DNA of 38,573 bases from a virus. Location of the stretch: positions 1 to 38,573 of the IMG/VR virus record IMGVR_UViG_3300033153_011288, one strand, 5' to 3'. The first letter of the stretch is position 1, and each line of letters opens with the position of its first letter. The notes under the pieces are model-generated. The model saw only the letters and a list, made by a program, of their open reading frames with translations, ran no database searches and was not told the origin of the DNA. The translations under genes and the position numbers were made by a program. Shown piece after piece: positions 7,169-13,109 of the stretch.

Positions 7169-7480
7169 ATGAAAAAAATAATTTTAAGTTTAATTTTGGC
7201 GGTTATGATTTTCAGTCCATTGTCAGCAATGGCATTCAAGAATTATGATCAGCCAATCATAGATCAAATCCAAAAAGACATTAAGGATTTGAAATCTCAG
7301 CAACCGACAATAATCAATCAAGAAAGTAGCTTTGATTATTCTATAATTGAAAGGTTAGAGGCAAGGATTGTAAAATTAGAAGCAGAGGTAAAAGAAACAA
7401 GGTCATTAATGGATATTATTCTTCAACTTTTGACTGCTCTTCAGCAATTAATCAGTCAACTTTTGACTAATTTAATCTAA
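7169..7480 (+). CDS. Secreted or lipid-free periplasmic coiled-coil protein
   Basis: A 103-residue protein with a clear signal peptide (KKIILSLILAVMIFSPLSAMA, cleavage likely after AMA near residue 22). The rest is one long amphipathic helix with leucine heptads (IERLEARIVKLEAEVKE), ending in a leucine-rich hydrophobic stretch (LLTALQQLISQLLTNL). It could span the envelope like a spanin or act as a surface adhesin. It overlaps the next ATG by one base (TAATG). Confidence 0.6.
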   Translation: MKKIILSLILAVMIFSPLSAMAFKNYDQPIIDQIQKDIKDLKSQQPTIINQESSFDYSIIERLEARIVKLEAEVKETRSLMDIILQLLTALQQLISQLLTNLI

Positions 7481-8784
7481 TGAATAAAGAAAATCTAAAA
7501 TTAGAATATATGCCGGTAGGCGAATTGAAAGGAGCAAAGTATAATCCGAGAAAAATGGATGAGCTTACTTTAAGGCATGTTAAAAAAAGCATAGAAAAGT
7601 TTGATTTAGTGGACCCATTGATTGTTAATTCAAATCCAAAGAGAAAGAATATAATCATTGGTGGTCATGCTCGTTTAATGATAGCGAAAGAATTGGGATA
7701 CAAAGAAGTCCCTGTGGTTTTTGTTAACATTCCTACTGAAGCAGAAGAGAAAGAATTGAATTTAAGGCTGAATAAAAATGTCGGCGAATTTGATCTTGAA
7801 ATGTTGGCCGAGTTCGATAAGGATATGCTTGAGGATGTAGGTTTTGACTCAGAGGAAATTGACAAAATTTTTGACGAGGATGTCAAAGAGGATGGTTTTG
7901 ATTTAGAGGAAGCTTTAGGAATGATAAAAATTCCAAGAACTAAGCTTGGCGATATCTACGAATTGGGAGAGCATAGATTAATTTGTGGGGATTCTACAAA
8001 ATCAGAAACTTATAAGGAAGTATTAGGGGACGAATTAATTAATATGATTTTCACTGATCCGCCTTATAATGTTGATTATAAAAGTCCGGCCGGAGAGAGT
8101 TATAATTCTACTAAGTTCGGTGGTAGTGGTGGAAAAATATTCAATGATAAAAAATCAGATGAGGAATGTTTACAATTCTATACAGATATTCTTAAGTGTC
8201 TGCATCAGTTTTCAACTGACAAGGTAACGATTTACTGGTGGTTTGCGAATAAAAATAACTGGCTGAATAGATTAGCCTTTATGCATTCAGGTTGGAAAAT
8301 GAGCCAAATAATAATTTGGCTAAAAAACAGCATGGTATTTTCAAGGGGTCAGGATTATCACAGGATGCACGAGCCTTGTATGCTTGGTTGGAAAGAGGGC
8401 AAGAGCCATTATAGAAATAAAACAATTGCTGACTTGAAAGATGTATTTAATTTAGAGCATCAAGACTTTTTAGAAATGCTTGATGTTTGGTATCAGCACA
8501 GGGACCCAACTAATAAATATATCCATCCTACTCAGAGGCCAATTAGATTGCCTGAGCGCGCAATTAGAAAAAACAGCAAAATTCACGATATTATTTGCGA
8601 TGCCTTTGGCGGTTCAGGTTCAACGATGATGGCATCTGAGCAGTTAGGCAGAAGGTGTAGAAGCATTGAGTTAGATCCTAAGTTTTGCGATGCTATGGTA
8701 GAAAGGTGGTGTCAATTTTCAAAGGATAGAAAGGTCAAATTAAATAATAAAGAGATTGAATGGACTCCATTCAGTCAAGGTTAA
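7480..8784 (+). CDS. ParB-like N-terminal domain fused to beta-class DNA methyltransferase
   Basis: A 434-residue protein. Residues 8-110 form a ParB/Srx-type domain with the GGHAR motif at 61-65. A spacer leads into a DNA adenine-N6 or cytosine-N4 methyltransferase with DPPY at 193-196 and the SAM-binding DAFGGSGST near residue 370. Catalytic motif before SAM motif is the beta-class order. Such fusions are common in phages and may protect phage DNA from host restriction. No cognate restriction nuclease is adjacent. The target sequence is unknown. Confidence 0.85.
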   Translation: MNKENLKLEYMPVGELKGAKYNPRKMDELTLRHVKKSIEKFDLVDPLIVNSNPKRKNIIIGGHARLMIAKELGYKEVPVVFVNIPTEAEEKELNLRLNKNVGEFDLEMLAEFDKDMLEDVGFDSEEIDKIFDEDVKEDGFDLEEALGMIKIPRTKLGDIYELGEHRLICGDSTKSETYKEVLGDELINMIFTDPPYNVDYKSPAGESYNSTKFGGSGGKIFNDKKSDEECLQFYTDILKCLHQFSTDKVTIYWWFANKNNWLNRLAFMHSGWKMSQIIIWLKNSMVFSRGQDYHRMHEPCMLGWKEGKSHYRNKTIADLKDVFNLEHQDFLEMLDVWYQHRDPTNKYIHPTQRPIRLPERAIRKNSKIHDIICDAFGGSGSTMMASEQLGRRCRSIELDPKFCDAMVERWCQFSKDRKVKLNNKEIEWTPFSQG

Positions 8785-8785
8785 A

Positions 8786-9025
8786 ATGGAAAATAAAGAG
8801 GCTGAAAAATTGAAAATAGAATTTATAAATTGGTATGAGAGTAATGGATTTAATGTAGAAAAATCTTATTTGATTTATAATTGGTGGTTAAAAAAAATGA
8901 GGGAAAGAGAATATAAAAAAGAGGAAAAGATAAGATTAAATTGGTTTGGAATTTTAATGGTTTTTGGTTCATTGCTTTGGGTGGTCGCAATAATTTGGCA
9001 AATAATAATATGGATAACAAAATAA
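8786..9025 (+). CDS. Small tail-anchored membrane protein
   Basis: A 79-residue protein: a charged helical front (MENKEAEKLKIEF) and one C-terminal membrane segment (GILMVFGSLLWVVAIIWQII). The start at 8786 follows the previous stop by one base. It overlaps the following methyltransferase by 16 bases. Function unknown. Holin-like activity is conceivable, but the lysis genes are elsewhere. Confidence 0.55.
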   Translation: MENKEAEKLKIEFINWYESNGFNVEKSYLIYNWWLKKMREREYKKEEKIRLNWFGILMVFGSLLWVVAIIWQIIIWITK

Positions 9026-9492
9026 AATTAGACATAGGCTCAGGCAGAAAAAGTTTTGAGGATTATATCACTCTTGATAAAGAGCCAAAAGTTGGGGCTG
9101 ATATTTGTATGGATATTGAGAATGATTACATTGATAATATAAAACATCTAAAACTTGCTACCGTATTCGGAGATGTTGATGAGATAAGAGCACATCATAT
9201 TCTTGAGCATTTTAAGCCTGAGAATAAAGTTTTAGTAATGCAGAGGTTTTACGATTTATTAAAATTCGGAGGAATATTAGATATTGAGGTTCCAAAATTT
9301 CCGCATCCAGCCAGTGTGCAGGACCCGACTCATATCAGTTTTTGGTGTAAGGAGAGCTTTTGGTATTTTATTAAGGGAAATAAATTTGGCGAGGCTTTTG
9401 TTCAGAGATGCCCGGGAAGTCCGCTATTTGAATTTATTGACGAGGAGGATGAGAGTGATTGGAAATATAGGATTAGATTAAAGAAAGTATGA
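9010..9492 (+). CDS. SAM-dependent methyltransferase (class I, type 11-like)
   Basis: A 160-residue protein with the SAM-binding start KLDIGSGRKSFEDYITLDKE, an acidic end to the second strand, the HHILEHF motif at about 63-69, and LKFGGILDIEVPKF near 87-100. A DPTHISFWCKESFW end follows. This is the pattern of methyltransferases that act on small molecules or sugars and not on DNA. Near the glycosyltransferases, it may methylate a surface glycan. The substrate is not identifiable. Confidence 0.75.
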   Translation: MDNKIKLDIGSGRKSFEDYITLDKEPKVGADICMDIENDYIDNIKHLKLATVFGDVDEIRAHHILEHFKPENKVLVMQRFYDLLKFGGILDIEVPKFPHPASVQDPTHISFWCKESFWYFIKGNKFGEAFVQRCPGSPLFEFIDEEDESDWKYRIRLKKV

Positions 9493-9788
9493 ATTACAAT
9501 AAATTAGATTCAATTCAAAAAAGAGAGACATTGTTTGGCTTTGAGGTTATTGTTGCTGATAGCAATTCTATCGTTTTCAAATTGGCAAAAGCAATGGCAG
9601 AAAAGCAAGCGCAAAAGATTGATTTAGGTGCCGAAACATTTTTTGTTTGCCCGAGTATAGCAAAAAAGGTTAAAGCGTTTCAAAGGCTATATTTCAAAAT
9701 GAAAAAATACGAGATTAGGGATTATCGTGAGAGCAAAAAGGTTGAGTTTTGGCAAGGTAATGAAAAGTTGGGAGAAATAAATTTATGA
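9489..9788 (+). CDS. Hypothetical protein
   Basis: A 99-residue protein with a beta-rich start (LFGFEVIVADSNSIVF) followed by a basic helix and strand. No motif is recognised. It overlaps its neighbours on both sides through ATGA, so it belongs to the same translationally coupled operon. Confidence 0.55.
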   Translation: MNYNKLDSIQKRETLFGFEVIVADSNSIVFKLAKAMAEKQAQKIDLGAETFFVCPSIAKKVKAFQRLYFKMKKYEIRDYRESKKVEFWQGNEKLGEINL

Positions 9789-9865
9789 GCCAAAAGAAAA
9801 AAAAGAAAAAAATAAATAGGCGGGAGCAAAGAAAAAAAAGGTCGACAAGTAAAAAGAACAATTAA
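9785..9865 (+). CDS. Possible 26-residue lysine/arginine-rich peptide
   Basis: ATG at 9785 overlaps the previous stop (ATGA) and the frame ends with TAA at 9863-9865, one base before the next ATG. The product (MSQKKKKKKINRREQRKKR...) is almost entirely basic. The tight fit between two genes supports translation. A nucleic-acid-neutralising or packaging role is only a guess, and A-rich chance coding is possible. Confidence 0.35.
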   Translation: MSQKKKKKKINRREQRKKRSTSKKNN

Positions 9866-9866
9866 T

Positions 9867-10244
9867 ATGAATGAAACAAATCATTTAGACGATTGTAAAA
9901 CTAAGGAAATAAAAATGTATCTTGGATTAAGACCGTGCATGGTAAAGGATAAAAAGACTGGTAAGAGAATTTCGGCATTACAAAAGGCTTTTACTCCTGC
10001 ACTTTTTTGCGAGGATCACAAGGTTGAATGTTGCAGGTGCGGATATGAGTTTGGGAGACATCAATTTTCTGATTTAGAAAACAGGGTCGCAAAAGATTAT
10101 TGCGTATCTTGTGGGATAGAAATAAACAAGCACAATTATAAAATGAATGGTAATTTTTGCCCGGGCTGTTGTGCTATGGCAGGAGCAAAAGCAAAAGTGG
10201 ATAGTGGTAATGCGATTTTCTCTATCTTAAAAGAAATGGTATAA
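9867..10244 (+). CDS. Zinc-ribbon hypothetical protein
   Basis: A 125-residue protein with several metal-binding pairs: CEDH near residue 49, CCRC at 55-58, CVSC near 80 and CPGC near 97. This is enough for two zinc sites. The product ends just where the extended -10 box for the next gene lies (10237-10245). No enzymatic motif is seen. Confidence 0.6.
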   Translation: MNETNHLDDCKTKEIKMYLGLRPCMVKDKKTGKRISALQKAFTPALFCEDHKVECCRCGYEFGRHQFSDLENRVAKDYCVSCGIEINKHNYKMNGNFCPGCCAMAGAKAKVDSGNAIFSILKEMV

Positions 10245-10258
10245 TAGATACAGGAGGT
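10237..10258 (+). promoter_or_regulatory. Extended -10 promoter and Shine-Dalgarno for gene 10264
   Basis: TGGTATAAT (10237-10245) is a good extended -10 box. Transcription would begin near 10252, immediately followed by AGGAGG at 10253-10258 and the ATG at 10264. No convincing -35 box is seen, which extended -10 promoters can do without. Confidence 0.5.
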
Positions 10259-10263
10259 TCAAA

Positions 10264-10530
10264 ATGAGAAATTGTAATTTATGCAATAAAGATGCACTTG
10301 TGCCAATGCTTGTAAATAATAGATGGTTTTGTTTTGAATGTTATGAGGAATGCAGAAAACTTGCTGGAAGCTTTGAAAAGCTATTTGGAAAAAATCCAAA
10401 TCTTAGCACTACATTAAAATTGCTCAAACAAAACTGGAATAGTTTACGGGATTCAATTGGTATAATAAACGAGATTGATAGAGAAAATCTTGAAAAATTA
10501 AATGCTTTCAAAAAATTAAGAGGAGGATAA
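10264..10530 (+). CDS. Small zinc-binding protein
   Basis: An 88-residue protein with CNLC at residues 4-7 and CFEC near 23-26, making one probable zinc site, then a charged helical tail. It has a full AGGAGG Shine-Dalgarno and its own extended -10 box, unlike most neighbours. That suggests separate, higher expression. Function unknown. Confidence 0.65.
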   Translation: MRNCNLCNKDALVPMLVNNRWFCFECYEECRKLAGSFEKLFGKNPNLSTTLKLLKQNWNSLRDSIGIINEIDRENLEKLNAFKKLRGG

Positions 10531-10531
10531 A

Positions 10532-10621
10532 ATGTGGGAAAAATTCAAAGAAACATTTAGCTGTTGGGATTTAGTAGCAGTCGGAATTGTCTTGATAGTT
10601 GTATGGTTGGCTTCGCAATGA
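10532..10621 (+). CDS. 29-residue single-pass membrane peptide
   Basis: The frame ATG 10532 to TGA 10619-10621 codes a 29-residue peptide with one hydrophobic helix (DLVAVGIVLIVVWLAS). The AGGAGG at 10521-10526 is well placed before the start. The one-base gap to the previous gene and the strong ribosome site support it. Function unknown. Confidence 0.55.
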   Translation: MWEKFKETFSCWDLVAVGIVLIVVWLASQ

Positions 10622-10633
10622 GAAAAGAAAATC

Positions 10634-10657
10634 GGGGACGAGCAAAAGTTCGTCCCC
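10634..10657 (+). other. Strong GC hairpin without U-tract
   Basis: GGGGACGA (10634-10641) pairs perfectly with TCGTCCCC (10650-10657) around an eight-base loop. No T-run follows, so it is not a standard terminator. It may stabilise the 3' end of the upstream mRNA or cause pausing. Confidence 0.6.
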
Positions 10658-10706
10658 ATAACTTAAAAGTTGAAAAGGTCGGAATATTTAATTAAATAAT
10701 AAAAAA

Positions 10707-10847
10707 ATGAATTACGAAAAAGAAATAATAACAATACTTTGTAAATATTTTGAAGAAGAGTTTGGATGTAAGCCTGTAATTGAGAATGTAGGAGCTATGG
10801 AGAAATTGGCTGCTGATTTGTTAGAAAAAGTTGTGGCACAAGCATAA
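10707..10847 (+). CDS. Small hypothetical protein
   Basis: A 46-residue acidic, helical product (MNYEKEIITILCKYFEEEF start). There is no Shine-Dalgarno, but it has the AAAAAAATG start context common in this genome. Its place between two strong hairpins makes it a separate small unit. Function unknown. Confidence 0.45.
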   Translation: MNYEKEIITILCKYFEEEFGCKPVIENVGAMEKLAADLLEKVVAQA

Positions 10848-10855
10848 AGTCAATC

Positions 10856-10876
10856 GGGGGTAGAAAATCTACCCCC
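10856..10876 (+). other. Strong GC hairpin without U-tract
   Basis: GGGGGTAGA (10856-10864) pairs with TCTACCCCC (10868-10876) around a three-base loop. It is nine bases after the stop of the 46-residue gene and 35 bases before the terminator at 10912. No T-run follows. Confidence 0.6.
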
Positions 10877-10911
10877 ACAAATGGGAAGGTAGAATATGAT
10901 TAGGATAAAAT

Positions 10912-10950
10912 AAACGGCTCACACAGGGCAACCTAATGGGTCGTTTTTTT
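10912..10950 (+). terminator. Rho-independent terminator before the packaging genes
   Basis: AAACGGCTC (10912-10920) pairs with GGGTCGTTT (10938-10946) using two G-U pairs. Inside, AGG and CCT close a GCAA (GNRA) tetraloop. A T-run reaches 10950, with more T after one G. It separates the accessory operon from the packaging and head genes. Confidence 0.75.
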
Positions 10951-10958
10951 GTTTTTTG

Positions 10959-10967
10959 TGGTATAAT
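10959..10967 (+). promoter_or_regulatory. Extended -10 promoter for terminase, leaderless
   Basis: TGGTATAAT at 10959-10967, just after the terminator. The terminase small-subunit ATG at 10975 is eight bases past the box, so the transcript would begin at or next to the start codon. No clear -35 box. Confidence 0.55.
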
Positions 10968-10974
10968 AGAGGAT

Positions 10975-11661
10975 ATGGAAGAAGAATGCGCAAAACGCAC
11001 AGAGAGGGGGGGGCATAAGATTAAACTTTTGAAGGATAAAGCTAAATTTAAGGTTGGCAATGTTTTTATTTTAGGGCTTCACGGAGTGCCTAATATGAAA
11101 AGATATGAGAACACGAAGGCAGAGGATTGGTATTGGTTAGAAGGATCAAAGGTTGAGGAGGGTTCGTTTTTAATTGCTGAAGGATTAGTGGAAGGAGATT
11201 TTGAGGTTTTAGAAAAAGAAAATAAAGAGAAAAAAAGAAAAGAACAAGAAAAGACAACGATTGCCAAGAAAAAGTTTTTGAAAACATTTGAGGATTCATT
11301 AGGGAGCGTGACTGCTACTTGTGGGATGTTAGGAATAGGAAGGAGAACATTTTATGATTGGAAAGAAAAAGATGATGATTTCAAAAAAGAAGTTGAAAGG
11401 ATAAGATGGCTTCAGTTAGATTACACAGAGGATAAATTGATAACTAAAATCAGGGCAGGTAATTTAGGGGCAGTGATGTTTGCGCTTCAAAATAGGCATC
11501 CTGAATATGCCAATAAATTAAAGGTTGACAAAGTTGACGAAAATGCTTCGGTTGAGGATATTTTAATGCGTCAAGGTAGCGTAAGATTAAACGATGAAAA
11601 GAACAACAAAAACAGAAAATCTAAATCTGAGTCGGGAGCTGATATTCCAAGCAAAGAATAA
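10975..11661 (+). CDS. terS: Terminase small subunit-like protein
   Basis: A 228-residue protein directly upstream of the large terminase. After a beta-rich N-terminal part comes a charged linker (EKENKEKKRKEQEKT), then a helix-turn-helix at about residues 105-130 (SVTATCGMLGIGRRTFYDWK). This is typical of small terminases, which recognise the packaging site. The ~95-residue N-terminal region before the HTH is an addition of unknown purpose. The 3' end overlaps the terL start by 68 bases. Start 10975 is chosen because the promoter box lies just upstream. The in-frame ATG at 10936 would begin inside the terminator. Confidence 0.7.
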   Translation: MEEECAKRTERGGHKIKLLKDKAKFKVGNVFILGLHGVPNMKRYENTKAEDWYWLEGSKVEEGSFLIAEGLVEGDFEVLEKENKEKKRKEQEKTTIAKKKFLKTFEDSLGSVTATCGMLGIGRRTFYDWKEKDDDFKKEVERIRWLQLDYTEDKLITKIRAGNLGAVMFALQNRHPEYANKLKVDKVDENASVEDILMRQGSVRLNDEKNNKNRKSKSESGADIPSKE

Positions 11662-13090
11662 CGATCAGACTGAAAATGTTGAGAGGTTAATTAATATTAA
11701 AAACAAGCAGGGGTTTTTTATTCCTTTTCGTACCAACGAGGCTCAGGATTATTACAGGTCAAAGAAAACAAGAAGGAATATAATTTTGAAAGCTCGGCAA
11801 AAAGGGATGACAACTTTTTTGGATGCTTATCAATTGATAATGTGTTTAATGGCTCCGATCAATGCGGTTGTTATTTCACACGAGAAAGAGTCAACTATTC
11901 GTTTGTTTAGAAAGGTCAAGAATATGCTTGAGACTTTTTCTGGTGGAGGTAAAGCAACGACTGAGATTGACAGGGCAAACGAGATAACATTTCCTAAGAC
12001 AGGCAGTCATTATTATATCGGCACAGCAGGGCAGAAAGCTTTCGGACGAGGAGATACGATTGATATGGCACATCTTTCTGAGGCAGCCTTTTATGATGAT
12101 CTAAAAAATTTGTTGGGCGGTATTGCCGAGGCGGCAGAGTTCGGGCAAATAGATTTAGAAAGCACCCCGAATGGTGGGACACATTTTAAGGAGCTTTGGC
12201 AGAGGTCAGTTGCAGGGATGAGTCCATATACTCCGATATTTATTCCGTGGTTCATTGATGAAGAATATTCAGCAGATAATTTAGACGACAATTTTATTAA
12301 TGGATTGTCAAAGGGTGTGAGAGATATTTTTTATACAAAGGATTCAATTATAAGGTCAAGCTTAACAGAGGAAGAAAAAGAATTAATCTTTAAGGTTCAA
12401 AAAGAGTACTGTAAAGAATTGACAATGGGACAGATCAAGTGGCGAAGGTATAAGATATGGGATAAGGCAGATTTATTTTGGCAGGAATATCCTGAGGATG
12501 ATGTGTCTTGCTTCTTAAGGGCGGGTCGCTCAGTATTCACAAAGATTGACTATAAACTTTCTGTAAGAAAAGAAATGAAAAAAGGTGTAAGTTATTACGC
12601 TGGCCTTGACGGAGCAGAGGGCATTGAGGGCGGAGACAATCATTCTTTTGCAGTGATTGATACAAGGACAGATGAGAAGGAAGGATTACAACCACACATT
12701 TGTTTTGAAATGACAAGCAACGAGCCAATGAATATCTTTTTAGAAAAGGTAGCGAAAATTTGTCTTGAATATGATATAATGTTAGGAGTAGAAAAGAACG
12801 GCATAGGTTTAGCGCATTCAAACAAGCTAAAAGATTTAGGAGTACCACATCACGAATGGATAACAAGTGGAGCAAGTCGCCCAGTTATGATTACTGAGTT
12901 AGAGGAAGCATACAGAAAAGGAGAGTTGACAGAAACATACAAAGAGGCTTACGAAGAAGCATTGGGGATGTATTACGATGATAAAAACAGGGCAACACAT
13001 CCGACAGGCAAGCACGATGACAGAGTTTTCGCAAGGGCTATAGCTTGGCAAATGTTAAAAATTCCTGAGCCAAGATTTACTTTGATTTAA
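11594..13090 (+). CDS. terL: Terminase large subunit
   Basis: A 498-residue packaging motor. The ATPase half has a deviant Walker A at about 65-74 (LKARQKGMTT, with the lysine placed early as in many TerL proteins) and a Walker B-like region near 155-163 ending in SEAAF. The nuclease half has aspartates in YYAGLDGAEGIEGGD near 330, LGVEKNGIG near 395, and GKHDDRVFA near 474. It cuts and pumps DNA into proheads through the portal. The long overlap with terS is odd, but the conserved part begins after it, so a later non-ATG start is possible. Confidence 0.92.
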   Translation: MKRTTKTENLNLSRELIFQAKNNDQTENVERLINIKNKQGFFIPFRTNEAQDYYRSKKTRRNIILKARQKGMTTFLDAYQLIMCLMAPINAVVISHEKESTIRLFRKVKNMLETFSGGGKATTEIDRANEITFPKTGSHYYIGTAGQKAFGRGDTIDMAHLSEAAFYDDLKNLLGGIAEAAEFGQIDLESTPNGGTHFKELWQRSVAGMSPYTPIFIPWFIDEEYSADNLDDNFINGLSKGVRDIFYTKDSIIRSSLTEEEKELIFKVQKEYCKELTMGQIKWRRYKIWDKADLFWQEYPEDDVSCFLRAGRSVFTKIDYKLSVRKEMKKGVSYYAGLDGAEGIEGGDNHSFAVIDTRTDEKEGLQPHICFEMTSNEPMNIFLEKVAKICLEYDIMLGVEKNGIGLAHSNKLKDLGVPHHEWITSGASRPVMITELEEAYRKGELTETYKEAYEEALGMYYDDKNRATHPTGKHDDRVFARAIAWQMLKIPEPRFTLI

Positions 13091-13103
13091 GTTGTGATAT
13101 AAT
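13076..13103 (+). promoter_or_regulatory. Putative promoter for portal gene, leaderless
   Basis: TTTACT (13076-13081), 16 bases, then TGA-TATAAT (extended -10, box 13098-13103). The portal ATG at 13110 is seven bases further on, so the message would be leaderless. Confidence 0.55.
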
Positions 13104-13109
13104 TTTATT

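Noticed and set aside
12775-12785. TGATATAAT inside terL, and similar TGCTATAAT copies near 23496, 28211 and 31374, as promoters
   Set aside because: They lie within genes with no suitable start codon or gene boundary nearby. In an AT-rich genome they may be chance, so they are not listed as promoters.
12537-12875. Open frame on the - strand inside terL
   Set aside because: It is fully inside a confident + strand gene, has no recognisable motif and no - strand promoter or neighbour.
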